Shown here: piece by piece, positions 48,571 through 59,233 of the stretch
Numbering within the stretch: the first letter of the stretch is position 1
How the letters are laid out: each line of letters begins with the position of its first letter
Made by a program: the position numbers and the translations under genes
Notes under the pieces: model-generated
Told to the model about the DNA's origin: nothing
Databases searched by the model: none
The model's input: only the letters and a program-made list of their open reading frames with translations
DNA from: Gnetum montanum
Lineage: Eukaryota > Streptophyta > Gnetopsida > Gnetales > Gnetaceae
Assembly: GCA_015680685.1 (NCBI GenBank)
Contig: MNCI01023742.1
Location: 805,014-869,013 of the forward strand
Direction: 5' to 3'
Length of the DNA stretch: 64,000 nt

Positions 48571-49229
48571 ATTAAGTGTAATTTTATTCATGTTAACCTA
48601 AAAAACGGAAGCACTGATTAGTTTTTATTTTTAACCGAAACACATCTCAAAGAAACATTTTTAATAACAAATATAAGATAAACAATTGATATGTATTTTC
48701 TCTAATATATCAAGCAAGATAATTACCTCATTAGTTAAAAAACACATGCATGATACACTATGGTAAATGGCAAATGGATTATGCCCTAAAATAATATTAT
48801 CAGTTTGTTGTTGTGAATGTTTCATGAAATGTAGGACCAGCCGTACAACATGCGTCCAACATGCAATATGTTAAAAAGTGATACGCTGCCTCTCCCCAAT
48901 ATAAATGTGCAAAAATAGAAAACCATCTTCGCTGGCAAATTAGAAATTGTGATGATCAAGAAACCTAAAGGATAATTTTGAAAATGAACCGAAAGCTTTT
49001 TTCAAAGACCAATTGAAAATCCTTAAAATCTAAAGCACAAAGGCGTCCATTATGATGATTTATATTCGAGATTTAAGCTATCCCCTTGAGAATGAGAGTC
49101 ACAGGGCCACATCATTGTCATCATGCATTAAAGAGATGTCATAAAGTAAATATGCACCAAGCGCAACCCTAAACCCATCTCACAAGGAGCATAAAAGTTG
49201 TCAAATCTAACAGTAAAACTAAAATAACC
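48571..49229. other. No gene recognised; 3' side of the DNA phosphatase gene
   Basis: AT-rich single-copy-looking sequence between the duplication array and the last visible exon of the phosphatase gene. It may contain the 3' UTR. I could not find the usual C-terminal GLKFxxPEEYF-like segment. Confidence 0.5.
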
Positions 49230-52200
49230 CTACGCAATTATCTTTGCAAAACCAATATGCGAATCGCTGTGATCATTTTCTCTCCCTGCAGCATCTCCAA
49301 CATAGAATTGACCTAAGCAGAAAATGCCTTTTAGCTGCCATCTCGCAATGCTATAATAATATATAACTTAAACCAAACAATCAACACCAATCTTTAAAAT
49401 GCAATCATACATTTCGTAGCCCTATATTTCAGGCAGAACACTTGTAGTATTTACAGATTCCACATTTAACAAGGATAAACATTTTTAGCTTGTCAAAAAT
49501 TCATTCAACAAATCACAGATGCTGCACAGTTGAATCAACCAAAAGAGTTGAAAAAAACTGGGAAACAAAGCTGGAAATTTTTCTATGTATTTCTCAGGAA
49601 CTTCGTCCTTGCAAAAGGCAAGCACATCTCATGCAAGAGAAGCCCCTAAAACCAGGAAAGATAATCTGTAATATCTATCATTATAATCGGTTCTTTCACA
49701 TTTTTGTGAAAAACAGGAAAGATAATCTGTAATATCTATCATTATAATTGGTTCTTTCACATTTCTGTATTCACAAATACTGTTGTCTTATTTGCAGTGA
49801 TATGTTACCAAGGCCACACAACACACATTGCAACCTAACTTTATTCCACTGCCATAACCATTTCTCCAAGGTCACTCGGTAAAGAAAAAAACTAATTCCA
49901 AATCTACTGCCTAGACAGTATTTAACTAATATTAAACTGAATAGCGTGTGAAAGCAAAGATTGCTATTAAACATCCACTCATGGTAGCTTGATGCATGCT
50001 TGGTTCACACCAGACCAGGCAAAAAACATCACGTAGACTTGTGTAGATCAAGTAGTGAAAGCATATGGTAGACAGCCTGTCCATGCTCATTGAATGAAAG
50101 TTAATTGGATCTGCAGTTGTGAGAATTTGAAGATACAGTGTGCTTAAAGCACTGTGTGCACTATAGCTAGGGCTTTGTTACTGTGCGTTATGTGTTCTGT
50201 TTATACCAATAGCCAGAAGATGCAAAAACATGAGATGATTATTTCAAAGCGCAAAAAAGACATAACTTCTCCTTATTAATAGGAACACCAGAATTCAAAT
50301 GCTTCTCCATCAACCACCACATTCCTGGCTTTGGTTTTCTGAAACAATCACCTGTTCCTTCCACTCCACAAGCAACGAAAACCTGCAATCAAAGACAAAC
50401 AGAAAATCCAGCATATATATGGAAAGAAATTGATTAAATCTTTTTAACACATCAATTTCATGGTTTAAAAAAAAATCCTTTAGTTACCTGAATTGGAAGC
50501 TTAACTTGTTTAATGAACGCTTCAAGTTTAGAGTCAATAGCTTTCTGTCTGCTGTTTTTCCAGTGTTCCATATTTGATTCATTGGTAAATATAGTGTTCC
50601 ATATTTGATTCATTGGTAAATATAACCTTTTTAAATAATGAAATAGGTCATTATCTGAAACAAACTTAAATTAAGCAGCTACAGTTGAAAAGAAAAGAAT
50701 CATTCACAAAATGCTTTTGTATGGTACAATAGGGCCTACAACTAAGTCTAGATATGAACACCAACGTACCACTTGAACCCATCCTCATGGTAACTCTGCA
50801 ACTTCTGAAGTATTGAAGAATACTGAAGTGACCAAGCATTTGCTCCTACTCTAAATCACAAGGAACCTGCTATGGTCAGTACACTGGTTTACTGAAGCAG
50901 GCACACACCTTTAAAAAATTAGAAAATCAATAAACAAAATCTGCACAATTTCCAATATGATCCATCAGGCATGTTGACAAGGATCAGATTTCCAAGGTCA
51001 CTAAAAGGCAATGCCATGCATTAAGTTTCTCCTTTAATTCAAGGACCTAAGTAAACATCAGAGATGTCTTCTTTAAAGAGCCATAAATTAAAACATGAAG
51101 TAGGAGATAAATAAAATGAGAAATCCATTTAAGGATTTAGGAATATCTTTAGGTTCAGCTGAACTGACAAATAGAAATTGCTTTTAGGTGGACTGTTTAT
51201 CCCAAACAACAGTTCAGCAAAATGAAATTATACATTTATGCCAATATATTTTCCCCACACACAAATCCTATGCTATAAGCACATTAATGCTCCACCCTGA
51301 ATTTCACCGATACATTTATATGCCATTACGATTTGCCAGAATACTTTTCAGTCATGACAACTTTTGGGAAAGCTACTAGCATCGTCACATGTTTCAACAT
51401 TGACAATGCAAATTGTGTATTTTTAAATTTTAAACAGATTGTTTTTCAATCTGTTAAACGTGCAATCCAATGAATCTCAGTAGTTTTAAATTGACACAAA
51501 CCTCCAAATTTCACAAATTCCTATATTTAAGTGGTGCACATTTTCACATTTGCATGAATAATTCACTGAAAATTAAAGATATGAAGAAATAGCAAATAAA
51601 TAAAGATCCAACTCTCCATAGAGGTGAATGGTGAAAAAGAACTCATGTAGCTAACCCCATTTTGTTGGGACAAAGCTAGGATGATGATGAATAATTCACT
51701 GAAATACATAATTTTTCACATCCCCTAATCTCTGGATCACAATTCGTATCAACTAAGCAAATTATTGGAATACCCAAATCCATGAGTTAGAACCCGGAGG
51801 GAAGGACATGACCATGATAGTCTCTGATAGGGATACTGAGGTATGGATGGATACCTATGACTTACATATAAATGAGGACAACAGTCTAGGTGTGTTAATT
51901 GGTAAATGATACCTGGTCAAGAATAATAACGGTACGGAAAGCCTTCCAATTTGGAAGTAGGATACCATCCTGGAAGAAAGAACAAGTGATCAAAATGAGT
52001 GATAAATGCTAAACGGAAGACATCTTCTTAAAGAAATACCAACAAGAAAAATCACATTGAATATGAATAAAGGCAGACTATAAGTCAATATGGTATCTAA
52101 CATCTGAAATCGTTTGAGACTGATTAACATAATCAAGGTACATAAATTCACTATCACGATGAAAATGAAGCAAATCATAGATACATATTAGGACTACCTT

Positions 52201-54968
52201 GTACATAGTTTTTAAGGTTGCTTGCTGAAAATTCATTCAGACTTAAACCATCATCGTTAGCAGATACCTGTAGGTTTAGTAGCTTTACTCAAGATTTCCA
52301 GATAAAATTGAAATTGAAATTAAAACTGAAACTGAAATTTCATTACATTTTTTTTTTCTACTTCTAATGTTGTATAGCAGAATAATGCATGATGCAAAGC
52401 TGAACACATAACCAACTGAACTAGTAAAATATCAACCTCATGGGAACAATCTCCAGTTTTCAAACTCTTGCTAAACCTTTCATCACTCTCAATTTGTTCT
52501 GGTTTTTCATGTCCCTTTGACTTACGCTTGGACACCTAACAAAAGCAACAAAATTGGAGGGAAAAACACATGACTTAATGCAGAATAGTAAACACAGAAA
52601 TTATGAATTAACCAAATGAACAAACAAAACACACATCAGAATAGTTTTTCACATAAAATGTTTTACAAAATCTTGTGTTCAATGTCACAGAATTAATATC
52701 ACACATCTTGTAGACTAAACTGAAGCCAAAACACCCTGCCTTGGTGTGTGCATCTGATGGTTTCTGTGGCTTTAAATCTTCAGTAACAACTTTAATGGAT
52801 TCTTGATCAGAAGCCTACAAAATGGATTCTTGATCAGAAGCCTACAAAAATAAACAACAGCTAATCGCTAAAAAGATATTCTTACGTTGCTTAAAAAGAA
52901 ATGGTGCCTAAACCTTTAATATGCTGAGGAAAATGCTAGAGAAAACTTTGAAAACTCTAGATACTACTGATGTAACCAATCCCTATATTTGCATTCATAT
53001 AGACTTATATACAAATTGTATATTTTATTTAAGAAAACCATTCTAACTCCCCATCAAATATTTTATTTAAAAAAAAAAAAGCTTCTAACTCCCCATCAAT
53101 TAGGTGTATCTAGTTGAAAACTCATGACATGGATCCTACAAATCATATGTTCAATCTTAGTGGGTTATACTAAGATATAAAGGCATTGTGCAACAAATAA
53201 TGGCTGAAACTGAATTCGTTCAACAGATCCCTTGGGTCTCCACATAGATGATGTAATGATACTTTAGTATAAAAGAAACATTATTTCAAATGGAACCCAA
53301 GGCCATGCTTCTGTTATTCAATGGAATAATTACTCTCTGGCACTGAATTACATAATGTTGCATTTATAGATGCTATGCCTAACTAATTCTTGAAATAGAT
53401 ACACATTTTATCAACAGCACCGCTATTGGAATACAAGCACTTTTAAGATGATAGAAAGCATTCTTACAATATATCTGCTCAAAGTCCTAGGTCTGTTGAT
53501 ATGTATCACCTGTACAAATACCTTGTTATTTTATTTTAAACAATTACACAATTGTGAAATTAGAAATCAACAGATACTTGAAACAAATTCTTGCATGACC
53601 AGTGATGACTGATGTGTCTTAACACTATCGGAAGTCGTTTTCCAAAAGTAAGAGAGAAATTCTGCAGGTCATCAGATGTGGTATTCCAAACCTTGTACAA
53701 ACTGAGTGTCAGAGGATGTTTTAAATCGCCATCACTGACACCCAAATAGAGATGAAGTACTACATATCTTTCCTATGTACAAAAACAACAGGTCCACTAT
53801 AGATATAGAGCCATGCTTTGTGCATCTAGAAGATTGTGGTCTTTATCATATACTGCTCTCTCAACATTAAGACAATATCAGTTTACCTTGTAAAGGAAAA
53901 CAGAGAAATTACAACACAACTTTAGTTGCTGTACGATGATACAGTTAATTGATATCTAATAACCAGTTGTTTGGCAAAAGAGACAGATGTCTTTTGAACT
54001 CGTGGACCAGAAATTACGAAACAAGTTGCCCATAGAACATTTTCAAATTTCACAGCTTCGCATTCAGACTGGATATTCAGCAATTTTACTGATTCAAATA
54101 TCATAACACAGGTCATCGATGATACCTATCGCAAATGTTTACACAGGACTTTGAACAAATAGAAATAAAATGTACTGTCCATTGCAATCAATTTCTGAAA
54201 AAAACGCTTCTAATCATAATAATTCATCATCCATTGCAATCAATTTCTGAAAAAAAAAATTCCGCAACCTACGCTATTAGGCTATGCCAGCAACTTTTCG
54301 GTATAACTTAACTGCATTGCAGAAAAAGAAACGAAATTTCAGCAGGAAAGCTCTTATACGGCAACTTTTAGCCGTATCTTAACTCCGTTACATTGAAAGA
54401 AATGATTCTCATGGGCACACGCTGTTATACGGCAACTTTTTAGCCGTGGCACTGCACAAAAGGAAACGAATTTTGCGCAACAAACGCTGTCACATATAAA
54501 CCTTTAGGGGCTGCTACGCTGCAATGCAGAAATGAAATGAATTTCAGTCGCAAACCCTGTTACGCGACATAGAACAAAATCAATTCATGTGTTTAAAAAA
54601 AATCAGCTAAAAGATACAGGGCAAACCTCGGATGACAAATATCAACAAAAGTGCAGCAAAAACAACGTCCGTATTTACCAAATTCACAGCCTGAAGGTTA
54701 TATCAGAAAAAGCTCATTATAAAGAAATGTAAAAGTTTCCGCAATTTGAAAGCAGCTCACTTGGAGAGAAGAGAACCCGGAAATGACGTCAGTCCAAACG
54801 GCGTGGCGGAAAACAGGTACCATGATACCAGCGCGTGAAGTCGTATCCTCCGGGACCTTTACTTACGCTGCCCAGCCTGGCCAAACCCTTATCGGTGTTG
54901 TTTCCGCATTTCTTGCATGCCGCCCTCGCCGATTCTGCATACTCCGCGACTATTTTCGAAGGGGGCAT
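49230..54968 (-). CDS. ZDP: PNKP/ZDP-type DNA 3'-phosphatase, multi-exon, partly resolved
   Basis: Plant ZDP removes 3'-phosphates at DNA breaks in nuclear base-excision repair and demethylation, bound to DNA by PARP-type zinc fingers. Exon 1 starts at ATG 54968 (MPPSKIVAEYAESARAACKKC) and shows one PARP finger: C18, C21, H49, C52. Likely linker exons are near 52440-52548 (SKRKSKGHEKPEQIESDE) and 52700-52847 (SDQESIKVVTEDLK). The phosphatase parts are 50770-50850 (GANAWSLQYSSILQKLQS), 50488-50626 (IFTNESNMEHWKNSRQK), about 50280-50382 (VFVACG, FRKPKPGMWWLMEKHLNSG) and 49230-49312 (QFYVGDAAGRENDHSDSHI). I could not place the exon with the DxDGT nucleophile motif or the exon 1 donor. A 31 bp duplication lies in one exon. 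It could be active or a recent pseudogene. Confidence 0.72.
49660..49770. repeat. Local tandem duplication, about 55-60 bp
   Basis: GATAATCTGTAATATCTATC...GGTTCTTTCACATTT occurs twice in a row (49660 and 49719), in an intron or 3' flank of the phosphatase gene. Confidence 0.85.
50562..50623 (-). repeat. 31 bp tandem duplication inside a phosphatase exon
   Basis: 50562-50592 equals 50593-50623. On the - strand it doubles the segment encoding IFTNESNMEH. The period is not a multiple of 3. If the preceding exon ends in phase 2 (…TTC AAG TG or …TTC AA), the frame runs open through the first copy and enters the second in the correct frame. Confidence 0.9.
52794..52847 (-). repeat. 27 bp tandem duplication of a splice acceptor
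   Basis: 52794-52820 equals 52821-52847. On the - strand this gives two consecutive TTTTGTAG|GCTTCTGATC acceptor-plus-exon-start copies, so two alternative 3' splice sites lie 27 bases apart. Confidence 0.8.
54160..54255. repeat. Local duplication in intron 1
   Basis: CCATTGCAATCAATTTCTG followed by an A-tract occurs at about 54179 and 54231. Intronic; no function assigned. Confidence 0.7.
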
Positions 54969-55700
54969 TTTTCTGTCTTTTACCAGAGTTACTTTGCATG
55001 CACTATGGAACCAGAATTCTGCAGAGCTTCAAAGCCAGAGGTAAGGCTTGCGCAAGAAAATTGTTCCACAGACAGTAACGCAGCAAAAACGGAAACAAAA
55101 ATAACGCACTGTTTTGAGCGGGAAATGTTGCGTGCCTCGAAGGCAGGCAACAAATTAAAGCAGACATGACCAATTGCTGTTAAGTGGTAACAAGGAAGGA
55201 TTTCAGTTAATGTGTTTCGGTGGGTTGCCAGTATTCTCGAAAAAGGGTAAAGTTAATGCACAGGCAACAAATTAGTGGTTTGTGGGACACGGAGCGTTGA
55301 TGTTTCCTGTGGCTGTCCATGCATGGAATGCACTTGTCAATTACATGGTTTTTAAATATATTTTAGTAGCTACGAATCGGGTTCAGTTTGAGCCTCAGAT
55401 CTATCTAATAATCCCCAGTGCTTTGATGTGGATGTCATAATTACTTTCATTAATGTTTTGTTATTGGAAGTTCTTATTGTGGCTGACGGAAGATTGAAGT
55501 TGAAAAAAGGGTGGCTGGTTTGAGTTACATTTCAATCATGATTACATTTTACATTTGAAAATTGAACATTTTTATTGCATCTAAGAAATCATAAAGGATT
55601 TGTGGTTGGATGGGTACAACCCTCAAGATATTTTTTTAAGAAAGTTGAAAATAGCATTAATATAATGTCGCCGATAGATAGGATCAATTTGAAAGAAAAC
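54969..55700. other. Upstream region of the phosphatase gene
   Basis: It has the highest GC content in its neighbourhood near the start codon (54780-55070), as expected for a 5' gene end. No clear TATA box was identified by eye on the - strand, and no divergent gene was recognised. Confidence 0.4.
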
Positions 55701-55749
55701 AATCAACGGATTACAATTAATAGTACAATTCATTTGAATGTCAGCTAAA

Positions 55750-57898
55750 GATGGGCAAGATAAAAAGTTATGTTCTTCATTTTCTATACTTTGTTTGCAC
55801 AGTCTGCAAATAAGCTTTTCTCTTGGTAAATTGATCTAATGACCTATCTCAGTAAGGGGATGATGAGAGCTCATTGTTGCTCTAGCAATTTGATTCCTTA
55901 AATGAGTAGGAATAGCTAAGAATAAACACTTATGAGTACTAGATAACAAACCTCCTCTAATAGAATGTAAATAAAAATGCTTTTTTACTAACATGCTCAA
56001 GTAAACTTTAGCCAAGACTTTTTCTTTTATAGTCTTTCGGAAGAACCTTTTGTTTAAAAGAATATCCTCTATTACAATATTCTATTATTGAAGCCATAAT
56101 TTTCATTGATGCAATCATCCAATTTCTTATGTAGCATTCATTATCTCCTTAGCGTTATTGACTTCCTCCATGTGACTTAACTTCTGAGTATAAGCAATAA
56201 ATTAATAAAGGGCTTCAACTTCAAAAGGAAGCAAATTTGCTTCTAGAAGTAAGATATCATAAGAAATTTACATTTTGACTTGAAATTCACATACAAGAAA
56301 CTATTTTTGAACATGCTCTAATGTTTTCCAATTATGTGTGAAAACAAAAGGTCCTCATGCAACACATCCATATAATAATACAAGTTAGATAAGACTATGA
56401 AAAATTTTCCTTCTAATATCCCATGCCAAAATTTGTTTCTTGCTACAATTATTTCTTATAGCAAATAGAGCTTACACACCACTTGAAACCCTTTGAGTAA
56501 TGAGGGTATTCCAACTATAAATACTAGCAAATTCAACTCCCAACTATTTATAAGATTCACATATATTAAGTTTCTTTGGTAGGAGAAAAAATTGTAATTT
56601 TGGTCTTATCAATGTTAACTTTCATACCAAAATGTTTGCAATAGTCATGGAGAATTTGAAGCATGTAATTTAATCTTATAACTAATTTTTCAACCAAGGC
56701 CACATCATTTGCAAAGAGAAGCATATTCAAAAATAATCCATTCACTAACATAGCATGATTAGAGGCATTTTGCATCTATTCCTCTAATTCATTTATAAAT
56801 ATGCCAAAAAGCATAGGAGACAAAGGACAATCTTGTTTAATTCTAACTGACTTGTTGATAACTGTTCCTTCTCTTATAAGATTATCTTCAATAAGAATGT
56901 TAATTGTCTCATTGGTTCTTTCAGCAGTAGAAAGGAGATCTTGTAGAATGTTAATGTTATCCAATCTCTTTCAAAGTTTATCTTGAGCAACAGAATCATA
57001 AGCCTTGGAAAAATCAACAAAACAAATACAAGTTATATGGAAAAATCAACAAAGTTTTTTGGATTTGATTGAAGCTCACTAATCCTTGTTTGCTACTCTT
57101 ATTTAATGAACTTCATTTTTAAAAAATAAATAAGCTTTATATGATTCTTCAACATTGAAACATCAAAATGTGAAGCTATAACATCTTTACAAGCATTCAA
57201 ATAATCCATATCAAACTAAGGTTTTCTACAAGCAATCCTCTTCTTAATCTACACCCAAGAAGCTATAGACAAAAGAACATTAGTCAAATCTAACTCATTA
57301 TCATTGTTGACCAAAATACTAGTCACTATTATTTGAAAATCTTGATGAAGGTCTTTTGTGAGATGACGAGTTTTACATTGCTTATAATGAATATGACGAA
57401 TTGAAGCAAGAATAGTGAATTTCAACTAATGATGAGGAGACTCTAGGAGTTTTTCACCCACTTGAAAGTTTTTCACTATATCCATATTATCATGAGTAGA
57501 TAACAGAAAATTAATGCAAGAGTTACCTTGGTGCCCAATAAAGGTGAAATGAGAAAATTAAGGAAATTTGCTAATGCCATTATTACGAATTAAAAAATTA
57601 AAGGAACAACCACACTCTAAGAAAAAATACTCCTGTAATTTGTAATTTAATTAGTAGATGATGTTTTGTGAACTAAATAGAGCTCTTCATTGAACCTTAA
57701 TTGAGAATTCTAAACAAGGTTTTGAATCTAACTTTGTCCAACATGAGCATTAAAATCCTTACAAAGAAAAAGTTTATCAAGTGTGGAGAATTTTGCAATA
57801 TTTTAACCCAAGTATTGAAAAGGATGCTCTCATGAAAGAGTAGCAAAATTGTAAATAGAAGAATCTCTAATGAGCAGCAAGTAACCCCTATGTCCAAC
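55750..57898 (-). mobile_element. LINE (non-LTR) ORF2 remnant
   Basis: Right to left on the - strand: an endonuclease piece with KDFNAHVGQ (about 57740) and a later HFTFIGHQGN-like part (57540), then RT with FVDFSKAYDSVAQDKL (about 57000-57040), IKQDCPLSPMLFGIFINELEE (56776-56850) and LLFANDVALVEK, where the catalytic FADD box reads FAND (56566-56775). A C-terminal Cys/His motif, CRLCKQSIENEEHNFLSCP, is at about 55775-55830. The order EN-RT-zinc motif is that of LINE ORF2. Stops and shifts abound. Its 5' end is cut by the LTR fragment at 57899. Confidence 0.85.
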
Positions 57899-58351
57899 TA
57901 ATGAGTGGCGAGGTACCCCTACACTCAACCATACGAATATGAGCATAACACGCATGATCCGGTCGAACTCCGCAGACTAGGTGCCTACACGCCTCATGGA
58001 ACACTTAAGGTTAATTATTCGTTGTCTTCCTAGACTTACTTGTATTTGTCACGGTGTATGGTTAAGTAAGTCCGAGGTATATGATTTTTATGTCTTTTTG
58101 GTTTTTATCTCCTACGCTGATAATATGAGAGGTAAAGAAACTAATTAACTAACTTTAACTAACTAACTAAGTCTTAATTAACCTAGCGTCAACATCCATT
58201 CCCACTTACCGTTCACACCCTGAACCAATGCAACCTTGGTTACCAAACGTTAATCGTTGCTAGGATCACCAAGCGTAATGCACATGCTCGAAGCAGTCAT
58301 ACTAAGGCACTTAACTAGGAGAGAAGGGTTGAGAGAGATTTAATGACTAAT
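57899..58351 (-). mobile_element. Inverted LTR fragment (U5/R part)
   Basis: It begins with the inverted LTR terminus (TAATGAGTGGCGAGGTACCC; terminal TG changed to TA) and is the reverse complement of the right-hand LTR: 57900-58242 mirrors 58749-59091, both about 343 bases. It ends where the + strand LTR starts. U3 is missing. Confidence 0.85.
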
Positions 58352-59091
58352 TGATGGGACGCGATATCGCATGGGCTGCGATATCGCATACGTGATATTG
58401 CGGTGTGTTGCAAAGTCTATAAATAAGAGGCGGCTCTCCCTTGTTTTCCATTCTAGGCCTAGACCGTAGAGAAACTCTAGCAGTTTGATCTCTCCAGAGA
58501 TAGAATATTTTCCATGTGCCCNNNNNNNNNNNNNNNNNNNNNNNNNNNNNNNNNNNNNNNNNNNNNNNNNNNNNNNNNNNNNNNNNNNNNNNNNNNNNNN
58601 NNNNNNNNNNNNNNNNNNNNNNNNNNNNNNNNNNNNNNNNNNNNNNNNNNNNNNNNNNNNNNNNNNNNNNNNNNNNNNNNNNNNNNNNNNNNNNNNNNNN
58701 NNNNNNNNNNNNNNNNNNNNNNNNNNNNNNNNNNNNNNNNNNNNNNNNTAACCAAGGTTGCATTGGTTCAGGGTGTGAAGGGTAAGTGGGAATGGATGCT
58801 GACACTAGGTAAATTAAGACTTAGTTAGTTAGTTAGAGTTAGTTAGTTAATCTCTTCACCTTTCACCTTAGCAGCATAGGAGATAAAATCGAAAAGACAT
58901 AAAAATCTTATACCTCGAACTTACTTAACCATACACCATGACAAATACAAGTAAGTCTGGGAAGATAACGAATAATTAACCTTAAGTGTTCCATGAGGCG
59001 TGTAGGCACTTAGTTTGTGGAGTTCGACCGAATCGCATGTGTTACGCTCGTATTCATATGGTTGAGTGTAAGGGTACCTCGCCACTCATCA
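58352..59091 (+). mobile_element. 5' LTR with internal gap
   Basis: It begins TGATGGGACGCG. Three GATAT(C/T)GC motifs (58362-58405) precede the TATA box CTATAAATAAGAGG (about 58420). It ends GGTACCTCGCCACTCATCA at 59091. The R/U5 centre is replaced by Ns. Confidence 0.9.
58522..58748. other. Assembly gap, 227 Ns
   Basis: Unknown sequence. Open frames crossing it are meaningless. It sits in the loop of the inverted LTR pair. Confidence 0.99.
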
Positions 59092-59092
59092 T

Positions 59093-59110
59093 TGGCGCCG
59101 TTGCCAGGGA
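59093..59110 (+). promoter_or_regulatory. Primer-binding site, tRNA-Asp type
   Basis: TGGCGCCGTTGCCAGGGA starts two bases after the LTR. It is complementary to the 3' end of plant tRNA-Asp(GUC), with one likely mismatch (CAGG for CGGG). The same primer type is used by Athila-like gypsy elements. Confidence 0.85.
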
Positions 59111-59233
59111 CTAAGTGTTTGTGTGCTAAATAGAACATAGGATATTACTCACATTGTTGGGAGCTTAAATGAACCTTAGGGTTAATTAAACAAAAAATTA
59201 TATAACGGTTAAATAGCACACCGATAAGATATC

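Noticed and set aside
50850-52300. DxDGT nucleophile exon of the DNA phosphatase
   Set aside because: Looked for on the - strand. A weak NDDGLSLNE stretch near 52240 resembles the preceding region, but no convincing DFDG motif was found by eye, so no exon is claimed.
54783-55169. A 128-residue + strand ORF at the phosphatase 5' end
   Set aside because: It is the complement of exon 1 with the PARP-type finger. The - strand reading has the recognisable domain.
58347-58828. Several open frames crossing the N block
   Set aside because: They run through 227 unknown bases and have no meaning.
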